Below, piece after piece: positions 53,841-64,000 of a stretch of 64,000 bases of DNA (positions within the stretch are counted from its first letter, which is position 1; each line of letters opens with the position of its first letter). The notes below the pieces were generated by a model. The model was not told the DNA's origin. It did not search any database and saw only the letters and a program-made list of their open reading frames with translations. This stretch comes from Beroe forskalii. Lineage: Eukaryota; Ctenophora; Nuda; Beroida; Beroidae. The DNA lies in NCBI GenBank assembly GCA_011033025.1, contig WFMF01000174.1, positions 62,001-126,000 of the forward strand, in the 5' to 3' direction. Made by a program: the position numbers and the translations under genes.

Positions 53841-54389
53841 GAGGCTGAGTCGTTTATGCTAATGAGCATAAGATTCTAAACCTTATTTCCAAACCTTATT
53901 TCTAAACCTTGTTCAATTATTGCAGAATTCATGCAACTACCCTAGTAACCAGTTCGCTCTAGATACTAATGATTTACTCACATTATCTCCAAATTCAGTC
54001 CAGGTGGTGTCCTTGTCCAGGTGATGGTTTTGGTACTAAAGGTATTGTTGTAGTAAGTTTGAAAGTGTATATAGTATAATGTCGGTATGTTTGCATATAA
54101 TTCAAATGCTTGAAAGTAACAGTGTGTGAATTATGATTCAATAAAGTTCTTATAAATATTTTCATTTAAGTCTCTAGTTAAAAATTTACTTTATTCAATT
54201 CTATCCACCCTCAAACTGTCCATCCTAGTGAATCTTGCTACAGTAGCCACTTAGAATCAACTCTCACCTTGCTTAACATATAATTATTGGCTTGACAGTC
54301 TTACATTCTCTGTTTCGGTTCAATAATAGTCTTAAGTAAGTGGATTCTATGTTCTGTGACTTTGTAATAATTGGCTCATTAATTTATGG
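53841..54389. other. No gene seen
   Basis: AT-rich sequence after the LINE tail. Several ATTTCTAAACCTT-like direct repeats at 53876-53915. No coding signal. Confidence 0.4.
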
Positions 54390-55350
54390 GGTAATTTTTA
54401 TAAAAATAGTCTAAAACCTTCCCAAAAATACCTTTTAAGGCACAATTAATTGGGTTTTTATTTTTTCATTTTTTAAATGTTTTTTTAAAAGGGTAAATTT
54501 TTTTTTTTTTTAAAAAATTTTCAATTTGAAAAACAAACATTTTGTAATGAATGGTTTCACAAAACAAATAAAAAAATCATAATATCAATAATTTAAAGAC
54601 CTTCTTTTGGCAAATAAGTCATCTTTGAGTCAAACCACAAAAACTCTCAACAACTCCCCAAAAATTTTGGGGTAAAGAAATCTTCAAAGGGCAGATCCTA
54701 AAACATGAACAAAAAATGAATTGTATCTAACACTGTAAAGGACTTTCGAGTTTGAGGGTTGAATGCATTTTGGAGGGTAAGCCCCCCAACCAAAATTATT
54801 TGGTTTTAAAAAAATTATCAAAATATTCATCAATGTCTTTTAAAAATTTGGGAATAAAATTCCCATCGGGTCTAAAAGATCAAAAGTAAAATGCTGTGTT
54901 TGTTAAAAAAAATCAGGCTCGATCCGAGAAAATTTAAAAGAGAAACTGGGATTCATTCTGGTTTCCCCCTCTTGGGTTAAAAATCTTCTTTGTAAAACCC
55001 AAATAATCATCTTAGTAAAACGAACTCCAAAAACCACCAGTCAGGGATAAAGAAAAATGCCTTCATAAAGGGGGTACAATAAAAATAAAAATAAAAAATG
55101 TTTTGGGCTGAAATAACTGTAAGGGATTATTTTTGGGGGGAATTTTTAAACGCCCAAACCAAAAAGATTTTTTAGTTTAAGCCCCAATTCATAAAGGGGT
55201 TTTTCATCAATTCTTTTCAGTGGAAGTTCCTTGTCTAAAAAGATAAAAAGATCAAGTCGACTGTGTTTTTTTAAACAAAAATAAAACTGTAACAAAATTT
55301 AAGGAGGTAAAATAACAAAATTGTCCACACAATTATTTTTTTCCCCTTGG
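54390..55350. other. Homopolymer-rich tract of unusual texture
   Basis: Runs of four to six (occasionally more) identical bases are unusually dense here (CCCC, GGGG, AAAAA, TTTTT), including GGTAAATTTTTTTTTTTTT at 54492. No ORF, repeat unit or transposon end is visible. The texture fits either a sequencing/consensus artefact or very diverged filler DNA. Confidence 0.45.
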
Positions 55351-56519
55351 GCATGGGTTTAAATTTTCCCCACCCCTGCTTTTGTTTTCTGTTTCAATGC
55401 TGTCTCTTGTTCCGAAAAGCAATATTCGTCTTTCACATCGACCATAGAATTTTTCAAACTAAGTCGAATTCAGTAGAAAGTGTAATAGTTATGCAGTTTG
55501 GTACTAAACTAAGTAAAGAACCGAAGCCTTTTTCTCCAATCCATCACCCAACTCATTCCTAAGATTTTAACTTTTAAGGCATGAATTCTCCAACAGCCGT
55601 TAATTTTAGAAGTTATCATAATTGAGTAGTTCGAGCATGTGGCACCGATGGGCCTGGTCAACATATAAGATTAAAATTTTTGACAACCGAAAGCTCCATG
55701 AATTAAGAAATTCTTGATTTTGAAGATTTGTGTGAAAAGGGGACACCAGAGGGACGGAAGGACGGAGGGACATTTTCGCGACTGATATTATAAAGGAGCA
55801 ATCCGGGCACTTTCCAGAAATTACAGTAGTTCCATTGTAAATCTGTACCTGATATACACATATTCTATTTCTCACCCTCCCAGACCGCAATCTCTGCCAA
55901 CCCTCTCATTTGCCTTTTTGTATTCACAAAAATGCCAATGGGGAGGGAAAAAATACAGGTAAGGAACATATTATGCAGTATGAAAATAACACATCTGAAT
56001 TATGATTTAAATGGATTCAATAATTTAATAAAACACTTCCTGTCGGAATCCATTATGATAAATAATAAGCCCTTGCCTAAGTTCAGGTCAAAATGTAATG
56101 CTTAATTAACGTTATCTTGGAAATCAATCATGAAAAATAAACTGTAGGACCATCTTAAAACAATAATCAATACAATAGAATGGGACATTCCTAGTGAAGC
56201 ACACATAAATTATACTAAACGAGAAAACCTGTTGGGTTTTTTCTTTAATCGGACATATAGACAGTTGGACCATGGACGTACAATAAATTGAACATTGATG
56301 CTTTTTTTGTTACTGGGGGTAGTGGTGCAACGTAACAAAATTACAAAATATTTACATAGGCTTTCAATATGAATCAAAAAATATTGCAGATTTTGCGATT
56401 GTAAATTAATGTCGAGGACACATAACAGAGAATAAAAAGAAATCAATAACAATTGACAATGTTTTCAGTTTTTTAATGCAAAGTCCAGATTCGGAGAAAA
56501 GATGTGCAACAGATTTGAA
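55351..56519. other. No gene seen
   Basis: AT-rich DNA with no coding signal. 55640-55770 contains ordinary-looking complex sequence (GGGACACCAGAGGGACGGAAGG on the plus strand) that could be an old repeat, but I recognise nothing in it. Confidence 0.4.
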
Positions 56520-57180
56520 TCGAAGCTCACGTCAGCCACGCGCGTGGCGCGGCTGGCGTTAGCGCCGCGCGAGATGCTGATTCTCGGGATAGTCTTAGTA
56601 GGATTTTACCCTACCCTCCGCCGCGCGCCATTTTTTTCTGCAACACGACCCTCCAAATTTCCGAGTGTTGCGCGCTAGGGATGGGTGAAATCCATCTAGA
56701 TAGTCTTGGGTCTGTCAACGTCTTCCTGAACCTTCCTTGCTAAACACGTATATCCCTGTCTGGGTAGCGCGGCGCGCGTACGCACACCTATGCGGGCTTA
56801 GGAAAAACCTTCCTACGCCCGCACAGGTGTGCGTACGCGCGCGCCGCCGCGCTACCCTACGGGACGCGCAACGCAGACAGGGATATACGTGTTTAGCAAT
56901 CCTAAACCCGCATAGGTGTGTGTGTGCGCGCCGCGCGCGCTTCCCTGGGGAAGCGCGCTGCGCGAGCCACACAGGGATATAGTTATTTGTCGGTATCTCT
57001 CCCATTGTAGGATGTTACCCTACCCTCGCGCGCGGCGCAACGTTCCACATTTGGACGTCATTTTGCAACCTCGCCACTTTGTAACTCAGAGCGCCACTTT
57101 GCAACCTATTGATAGCCATCCAGTCAGAAGAAATAGACGGGGCAACGTCCGTCGATTTCTCCCATATAAACGGCTCTGAG
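56520..57180. mobile_element. CpG-rich MITE cluster (related to 42.6 kb)
   Basis: GC-rich DNA built of words such as CACACCTATGCGGGCTTAGG, ACAGGGATATACGTGTTTAG and CGCGCGGCGCAACGTTCCAC, in mixed orientation. It includes the complete palindromic unit at 56737-56899, and a second partial unit from 56900 to about 56985 ending ACACAGGGATATAG. Boundaries on both sides are sharp changes in base composition. Confidence 0.7.
56737..56899. mobile_element. 163-bp palindromic MITE
   Basis: Begins TTGCTAAACACGTATATCCC and ends with the exact reverse complement. Inside, GGTAGCGCGGCGCGCGTACG and AGGTGTGCG/CGCACACCT words also pair, and the two halves meet near 56809-56813. The stem is close to full length. 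Non-coding. Confidence 0.85.
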
Positions 57181-57216
57181 TGACGTCACAGATATAAACG
57201 TCAATTTTTCTGTATC

Positions 57217-57307
57217 CTAAACCTAACCATAACCCTAACCAAACCCTAACCTTAATCCTAACCCTAGCCCTAATAAATCTTGACCCTAATCCTGACCCTA
57301 ACCCTAG
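57217..57307. repeat. Degenerate interstitial telomere-like repeats (CCCTAA)n
   Basis: About 15 units of CCCTAA or close variants (CCTAAA, CCATAACCC, CCTTAAT) over 90 bases. The animal telomere motif in this orientation suggests an old telomere-derived patch, from repair or fusion, or a degenerate microsatellite. Confidence 0.8.
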
Positions 57308-57806
57308 TACTTGTCATGTGTCATGGTCAGAAGTTGTCTGACGATCATCATTTCGGCGGACATAGCGCTTCACCCAAGCGCCCGCAGAAGGTGCAGGGTT
57401 CAGACAACATCTGACAATAAACACAATGCTATTCGATATTCTGGAAAAATATTGATCATTATTTTGACAAATTTTATTGTAAATGCATTTGTTATCATTT
57501 GAGATGCAAAAGTCTAGAGAACAGAGAAACGAAACATACTTTGAACACATGATTTGTTAAGAAAGTAAAGACATAACAGTGCAGTGATTACATACTGGAT
57601 GATGGTTCATGATATGTCGACATGATGAATGGTGACAAAGAGTTGGACTATTTTAAAAATGAGGACAATGGTCATCTATGTAATGAAGGAAGTGACACAA
57701 TCCTGCATGTTAAAAAACTTAGGACATGGACAAATGCTTTTACCCCTTATCATTACTTGGCATCCAAATTGTTAAAGATTTGATGGCATGAAAAAATTAG
57801 GTGGTT

Positions 57807-57930
57807 TCATCGTTCCGCGTCGATCGAATGGATTGATCAAATGAAAAACGCACACAATACACAAACTGCAATCGCGCGCAATTGTGTGCGTTATTCATTT
57901 GATCAGTTCATTCGATCGACGCGGAATGAT
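57807..57930. repeat. Inverted repeat with arms of about 50 bp
   Basis: TTCCGCGTCGATCGAATGGA ... AACGCACACAAT in the left arm pairs with ATTGTGTGCGTT ... TTCGATCGACGCGGAA in the right arm, with about 20 bases between. A few mismatches. A small foldback element or MITE. Confidence 0.82.
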
Positions 57931-57990
57931 GCAGGTGCCTCATGACGCTTTTAATAAATTCATTAGACTTTACTAGCTTTTTACAATGGT

Positions 57991-58075
57991 ATGTTACACC
58001 TACAATAAGAGGTTGATAATGTGTAATTTTGTTATGTATTATCATGATTTAATAATAATAATAATAATTATGAGA
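57991..58075 (+). repeat. LINE 3' end copy ending in (TAA)n
   Basis: GGTATGTTACACCTACAATAAGAGGTTGATAATG-type sequence (word ATAAGAGGTTGATAA) ending in TAATAATAATAAT. The same sequence ends the LINE remnant at 60817-60900. It is an isolated 3' tail of that family. Confidence 0.75.
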
Positions 58076-58084
58076 GTTGGAATT

Positions 58085-58932
58085 TCAGTTGGAATCAGGT
58101 CACGAAGAAATTCCCTCCATCAGACCAGGTTGACATATTGACAAATCAGATTAATGACTGTTTTGATGTGATACGAAAATGGATGTCTAAGTACTACCTT
58201 CAACTCAATGAACCTAAAACTCAGATCACAATATTTGCTTCAAGTAAAATCCTCCAACAAATAGTCATCAAGGGTGTTAATCTTCTTAGTGGGACAACCA
58301 TAAGATTTCTTTCTGTGGTCAAGAATCTTGGTGTTCAAATGGACCAAAAATTAACTTTTGAGAAACAAATAGTCTCCCTTAAGAAGAATGCATTCCATAC
58401 CATCAAGAACCTCTGTAAAGTTCGATTTCTGCTCACAAAGGATCAAATGAAGTTAGTAGTGAATAGCATGGTCATCTCTTGTTTGGATTATTGTAACTGT
58501 CTATACTATGGGATTGCTGAAAGGCTTGTCAATCAACTACAGATAATTCAGAATTCTGCAGCAAAATTGGTCACTGGCAAGTATAAATATGATCATGTAG
58601 ATGATGATCTTTATAATCTTCACTGGCTTCAGATCAAAAAACGTATTGTGTTTAAAATCGCACTTTTATCATATAAGGCCATTAATGGTCAGGCTCCTAT
58701 GTATATCCAGGACATGTTTACCTACTCCTATCAAGGTTATACTCCAAGACTATTGACTCCTGTGATGAATACTAGGCTTGGACAAAGAAGCCTTTCATTT
58801 ATTGGTCCCAAGGTATTTAACAACCTCCCTCACCATATTACTACAGCTTCTGGAACAGATGTGTTCAAAAAACTTTTGAAAACCTATCTTTTTGAACTTT
58901 CCTTATCAGACACTATGAAACTGACAAAATGA
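58085..58932 (+). pseudogene. LINE ORF2 C-terminal fragment
   Basis: About 280 residues open to a stop at 58932. It starts in the RT just after the catalytic motif (CFDVIRKWMSKYYLQLNEPKTQI) and continues through the thumb (FLSVVKNLGVQMDQKLTFEKQI) to the RSLSFIGPKVFNNLPHHITT...FKKLLKTYLFEL ending of CR1/L2-like elements. It is 5'-truncated. Sequence differs clearly from the 49.8-51.9 kb copy, so it is another family. Confidence 0.82.
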
Positions 58933-59164
58933 TTTCTTGGCCGCTTGTGCTTCTTTCATGATGATAATTATTGGTTTTGTGTAAGGTGTTTTTTTCTAGA
59001 TGGATTTCATGTTTACAAGGTTTAAAGAAGGCACTAGTTTATGATAGTTAAATTATTGATTTTATATTATGAGTTTTAAGATGTTTAACACTGCTGAGTA
59101 TAAGCACGCCTTAAAAGTAGTGTTCCTAAATTTCAATTTATTATTATTATTATTTGTATGTTTA

Positions 59165-60309
59165 TTTGATATCAAAAACCACTTTAGATCAGATACACAA
59201 ATCCCTGCACAATTGGTAATTAACAAGCAAGCCATAAGATATGTCAACAGTACCAAAGTTTTGGGATTGTACATTGACAAGAACCTCGATTTTCATGCTC
59301 ATGCAGAAAAGAAGCTGAAGGAGTGCAGGCAAAAATGGGGGCTCCTCACTAAATCCACTAATAGAAATCATGGATTGAATGTACATAGCCTCATCACATT
59401 ACTGAAGACCATTGTGCTCACAAAGATGCTCTATGCTTCCCCCATTTGGATTCATGGGCAAATTGGAGGATTTACGTCATTCTGGAACCAAATTGTGATG
59501 AAAGTGACCGGAGCTACATTGAACCCTCATAGGGCACTCACTGAGATTGCTCTTCACCTACCACCACTCCAAGTTCAAACTGAGGTTATAACAACCAAGT
59601 TTCTTTGCAAAGCCTTCACTAATGAAGATAACCTCTCTGCAACATTGTTACAAATTGAAGGATCGCTAGGCAAAGAGTTTCATTTACAGCTTACTTCACT
59701 AAAGAGATTCATATTATGGAGGGATGAAAGTAAGCAATATAGGCGCATCCACAATGTAGACCTCTGTGAAATCACTGATAGAAATATGCTACAATATGAC
59801 TCATCAATAATGGCTAGATATCAGCAAGACATATGGTTACAAAGAGTAAGAAGGACTTGTGCTATGGACAATGAGTCAAGCAATAATATCAATACTGTTG
59901 CTGTAATTGACCACATAGTTGACAATAAAATACTGCTATCACAGGAAAACAGCATATTCAACTATTGTACCACAAAAAGGAGGACAGTTTCATGCTTGAC
60001 TATATCCATGGTAACTCACTCATATTTGGCAATGGAAGGAAAATGCATTAAAAGGTAATGGGAAATGCTTATTCTGTGGTTATCTTTTTAGACTCAGCTG
60101 ATCATCAATTATTTCAATGTAGCAAACTGAAGGAAACTCAAGAAAATCTTCTGTCTGCAGTAGAAGATAAATCAGTGTACCTAATGAAAATTCTAGCACC
60201 ATGTACTAACAAGTCTCAATGCCAAAACATTTTCATAAACAGAATTCGAAATATCATCACTGAGCAGGAAAAATTACCAACAATTCAGAATCATTTAGTG
60301 AGTACATGA
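59165..60309 (+). pseudogene. LINE ORF2 C-terminal remnant (third family), one frameshift
   Basis: The reading begins near DIKNHFRSDTQIPAQLV, continues through KVLGLYIDKNLDFHAHAEKK and YASPIWIHGQIGG, and shifts frame near 60055. It ends with SADHQLFQCSKLKETQENLL, a cysteine-containing C-terminal tail. The RT catalytic core is missing. The leading residues up to about 59165 are from a TTA-repeat tract and not from the element. The 3' UTR runs to the (TAA)n at 60880-60900, shared with 57991-58075. Confidence 0.78.
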
Positions 60310-60900
60310 TACACTGGTAAATATGGATTCTTCAAAGACTGTTCCAAAGAGACTGTTAAAGACTGTTTTGAAAGAATTTTCAAAAGGCTGTTTATGAAAG
60401 ACTGTTTTAAAAGTTTTTAAAGACTGCTTATTTTGAATGCTGTTTTTGGAAGAGTGTTTCAACGATTTCCAAAAGAAAGACTGGATCTTCTAATCCACCC
60501 AAATGGACTCATATTATGTTATTTATTGTTATTTATTGTATGTTTTGTGCGGCAGGAGTTGGGCACCTCCTATAACAACTGCATCCTGCAAAATAACTGA
60601 CTGGGGCTTTTAGGATCTGTTAGTTTTATGTTTTTCCTCATATTGGTATGCCGCTCCATTCAAATTCATTTTTGTTATTTTATATTTATTGTATGACAAG
60701 CTGTTTATTATAATTGATAAAATTTTGGTATAGTGGTGGCCCCAGTTAGACCATGATGCAATGTAGTAAGACAATGATTTAATTTGTGTTCACAGACAAT
60801 AGATTACTTTTAAATAGTATGTTATGCCTACATTAAGAGGTTGATAACATGTGATTTATGTTATGTGTTATCTTGATTTAATAATAATAATAATAATAAT
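60310..60900 (+). repeat. 3' UTR of the preceding LINE remnant, ending in (TAA)n
   Basis: Contains repeated AAAGACTGTTTT words at 60335-60430, then sequence homologous to 57991-58075 (AAGAGGTTGATAA) and a TAATAATAATAA tail. Confidence 0.6.
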
Positions 60901-62210
60901 TGGCTGGCCTACAAACAGCCATTGGTTTTTACTGTCAACTCATGTGGGCCACACCATAATGAATTGATCCATTTTGGTAGTCTGTACACAGAAATTTTAA
61001 GGATATGTTCATTACCATGTCCAATGAAAAGCAATTATGAAATGTAACCCAAAGACATACATGTTTAACTCACCAAATCAGGAATAAACAAGAATTCCAC
61101 CTGTATCATCTGGCACTAAGCCCATTTAACAGGCCATGACTATGTATTTGAGGTGGACTAAGCACAATCAACAACTGCCTAACCTGCAAACTTGTTGGAT
61201 ATGTTTCTCTATGACACAATTCATTTAAAGGCACCATTTGTGCAGCTCACTGCATGTCATAAGCAGTCTGTGACCATTGCACTTGATAGTGCTATACCCT
61301 GGTACCAGGGGGTGACTGCTGGGGGCCTACCTCATAAAAATCTCTCACAATTTAAACACCCTGAAAGCTGAGGTAGGTATTGGACTGAAGATGCCTGCAC
61401 ACCACTCATCTCACATAGATCCTACTGCTCTCCACATTACATTACCGGTATCATGTTGGTGTTCAAGTATGGAGTTGAAGAAAAGTCTTGCAGATTGATG
61501 TCTTGAAGAAAGGTTTCTTTTCAATCCAAATATTAATAAATAATAATAAAAGTATATTGGAACTGGGACAATTGGGACAGTGAAACTCCCCCTCATTGCT
61601 CACTGTCAGTTTAGTGGTTTCTGTGGGATTAGAATTGGTTCTAGTGTGATATAGTGGACATTTACCCCCTGCTATTTCAGAAAGGGATCCTTTGGGCAAT
61701 TCTGGGAAACTTCTATAAGGGGTGAAATTTCTATAAGGGGTGATTCGATTGGAACTAGTTCTCACCTAAGATCTGTTAAGCACTTTGATTGAAATCATAT
61801 TACCTTGAATCTGAGAATTTGTTATCACATCCTTCAACTTAACTAAATTAAATTAACTCAGGTTGACTTTTAAATCGTTGAGTACCTTAATATTCATTGG
61901 AAGTCTTTAAATTATGTTCTTTCACCTACAAAAAGAGGCAGGTGCATGCTGTGTACCATGTAGATATATTTATTTATTTCTGAATTGGTATAATTTTGGG
62001 TTGTTCTAAAAATTTTACATTTCTGAAATGGCTGTTAATACCCCAGTTCACTGTACAAAAGAGAGACCATTTTTAGTTTGGTACTGGTAGATTTGGGCCT
62101 TTCTAAAAATTCTTGTTTTATTAATTCTTGTTTTATTAAAAGGGTGTCCTTTTTGTTGATGAAATTTTGCACATGCTTGAATGGCTTAAATATCTCTCTT
62201 GTAGTGGTGT
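60901..62210. other. No gene seen; one small LINE fossil
   Basis: Mostly plain sequence. 61172-61236 is a decayed piece of the endonuclease-type LINE (listed separately). 61298-61313 has a CCCTGGTACCAGGGGG palindrome. Short (TAATAATAA) and (TTTA) runs occur. Confidence 0.45.
61172..61236 (+). mobile_element. Fossil fragment of the endonuclease-type LINE (zinc-knuckle region)
   Basis: CAACTGCCTAACCTGCAAAC, then TGTTGGATATGTTTCTCT and AAAGGCACCATTT, match the LINE region coding for HCLTCKLGGYVSLRHDSLKGTI with about 20 per cent change. This is a third, old copy of the family in the window and shows that the family was active over a long time. Confidence 0.65.
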
Positions 62211-62645
62211 TTAAAGGCTACATTTGTGCTAAAGGTCAACTCAGTCACTCTCTACGACATGATAAAGACTTCTTCCTTCTAGATCACCCTCCTCTTCCTC
62301 GCCTGAAACAGACACTTCGATCTTTCTCTCATGCTGCCCCATCAATTTGGAACTCAATCCCATATGATATCAGATGTTCAAATGAAATTTCTTTATTCAA
62401 GAAGAACTTGAAAACTCACCTATTTTCTATTGCATTTTGTAACTGGATGTAATGTTTGACTTTGATAATTTATGACATGTTTGTAAGAGACGCTTTAGAT
62501 AGTGGAGTTAGGTTTTAAGATACTCTCTTTAAACTTTGAATTCTAGAGAACTATAAAGCGTATTATAAGTATTTAACATTTATTTATTTATTATTTTAAC
62601 GATGTTAAAGTGTGGAATAAGTGTTTTGTATTTATTTATTTACAT
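62211..62645 (+). mobile_element. 3' fragment of the CR1/L2-like LINE seen at 49.5-51.9 kb
   Basis: The coding end to 62452 reads GQLSHSLRHDKDFFLLDHPP...LRSFSHAAPSIWNSIPYDIRC...LKTHLFSI, aligned with the C-terminus of the 49.8 kb copy. The 3' UTR (GACGCTTTAGATAGTGGAGT) and ATTTATTT tail also match. 5'-truncated and diverged. Confidence 0.8.
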
Positions 62646-62726
62646 TTCTAAGTTATCACAAATTTGGAACCCAATTCAATTCAATTATGATTTTTTTTAC
62701 AGCACAGAACTTGAAATACTGAATTA

Positions 62727-63864
62727 AGACCTGAAGCAGATTTTCTATGCTGATGATGCAGCCTCAGCTGGGAAACTAGAAAACATCAAGAAATGGTGGT
62801 CTAGCCTCCAAAATGATGGCCCTATATATGGCTATCATCCAAAACCCAGTAAAACTTGGTTAATTGTAAAACCAGAGTTTCATGATGCAGCCTCAAAACT
62901 GTTTCCTGACATAAATGTTACTGCAGAAGGACATAGGTACTTAGGCTCATACATTGGCTCTGAAGAAGGGAAAGCTAACTTTGTCAATAAGGAGGTTGAT
63001 GAATGGATCAAAGACATTACTGGGCTAGCAGAAATAGCATCATCAGAGCCACAGCTTGCATATGCTGGATTTGTGTATGGTGCTTCAAAAGGTGGAATTT
63101 TCTAGCAAGAACTACACCAGGAGTGTCAGAACTGTTGAGTAGGCTAGAATACCACATTAAAGATGTATTCATTCCAGTAATCCTCGGAAAACTGCATGTC
63201 TCTGAGCAGTTAAGAAAGATATTTGCTTTACCTGCTAGAATGGGTGGTCTCAGCATTGCAAACATTTGTCAAACAGCAGAGTTGGAATATGGAAATTCTA
63301 CACTAGCAATGGAAGATCTGACAAATGCCATATATAACCAAGACAGGGCATTCAAATTTGATGAATCCAACCAAAAATAAAGTCATCACACAGGTCAAGA
63401 AGAATAGACAAACCTTCTATGATCAATATAAGAATGATTTGGAGAAAGAGATCAGTCCTCTTGTACAGCGACAACTAGAACTACTCTCAGAGAAAGGGGC
63501 CTCATCTTGGCTTACATCACTACCCTTGAAAGAATATGGTTTTCTATTGAATAAACAAGAGTTCCAAGATGCCATCAGCTTGAGGTATAACTTGACTTTA
63601 AGCTCATTGAACAGGCCACATTTATGTGTATGTGGTTAGACCACTGTCTAACCTGCAAGCTTGGTGGCTATGTTTCCCTGAGACATGACTCACTGAAAGG
63701 TACCATTGCAAAATTACTAGAACAGGTATGCAAGGACACAGTTGTTGAACCAAGCCTGATACCTATAACCACTGAACAGCTACAAAGGGGTACTGATGTG
63801 AGTGATGGGGCTCGACTTGATGTATGCACAAGAGGTTTCTGGACGCCTTTGGACAGAGCATTTA
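62727..63864 (+). mobile_element. Second copy of the endonuclease-type LINE, truncated at both ends, inactivated
   Basis: Matches the minus-strand LINE at 9531-12706 with few mismatches, from just before RT motif C (ADDAASAGK) to the start of the endonuclease block (FWTPLDRAF). Breaks: one A lost in the GCTTCAAAAGG run (63085-63093), one A gained in the CCAACCAAAAATAAAG run (63369-63378), and about 20 bases deleted in the zinc-knuckle region near 63635, so it is not translatable as one protein. It lacks the MITE found in the first copy, preserving the empty site at about 62848-62872. Confidence 0.88.
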
Positions 63865-64000
63865 TGGGAGTTGAGTAAATTGAGTCTGATGTTTATTATA
63901 GACTGGAATATTTTGGATATTTTAATTTTTAAGGCACAAACTGAAGTTGGATTTAATGTTTAATATAAGACTAAAATCTTGTGTTCGTATATCTTTCATA

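Overview
The window is nuclear DNA from an invertebrate animal. It is AT-rich with sharply bounded CpG-rich patches. Its genes have many short GT-AG introns, and roughly half of the sequence is transposon-derived. The best-supported gene is EPG5, an autophagy gene. A tandem cluster of two-RRM/glycine-rich hnRNP genes and several classes of animal LINE, Helitron and foldback elements support the same placement. The phylum cannot be fixed from the sequence alone. No tRNA or rRNA gene and no CRISPR array was seen.

Layout. (1) 56-8824, minus strand: the first 14 coding exons of EPG5, running off the left edge of the window; splice phases agree at all 13 junctions. (2) 9.1-12.9 kb, minus: a LINE encoding a reverse transcriptase, a zinc-knuckle-like segment and a C-terminal restriction-like endonuclease. 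It is split by a 533-bp MITE. A second, 5'-truncated copy at 62.7-63.9 kb preserves the site without the MITE. (3) 14.2-30.2 kb, plus: three tandem hnRNP A/B-like genes. The second and third are close duplicates that also share promoter sequence. Each of the three has a reading-frame or splice oddity: gene 1 has a 228-bp insert with 14-bp direct repeats in RRM2, gene 2 has a one-base frame conflict at its first junction, and gene 3 has its RRM2 exon interrupted by a 1.9-kb foldback element. (4) Gene 3 intron 2 holds a 2.39-kb element with TTAA ends and perfect terminal inverted repeats. It carries at least 18 copies of a 15-bp motif spaced about 150 bp apart between unrelated spacers. The motif faces one way in the left half and mostly the other way in the right half. 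This is the most unusual structure in the window. (5) 30.9-31.9 kb: a possible small gene with two alternative last exons.

(6) 31.9-49.4 kb is accessory DNA with no recognisable host protein gene. It contains minisatellites, MITEs, a four-unit array of exon-like non-coding repeats (34.4-35.6 kb), a complete non-autonomous Helitron carrying a LINE ORF1 fragment (36.26-37.95 kb), several tandem arrays and two large near-perfect palindromes (46.56-47.12 and 49.08-49.35 kb). (7) 49.5-53.8 kb: two different LINEs joined head to head. (8) 54-57.3 kb: a homopolymer-rich tract, a CpG-rich palindromic MITE cluster and degenerate telomere-like repeats. (9) 57.8-64 kb: a palindrome and a series of 5'-truncated LINE copies, ending in the second copy of the endonuclease-type LINE.

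The host genes are unrelated in function: EPG5 acts in autophagosome-lysosome fusion, and the hnRNPs in RNA processing. Their introns and neighbouring sequence have been landing sites for transposons, and several insertions lie inside or directly beside coding sequence.
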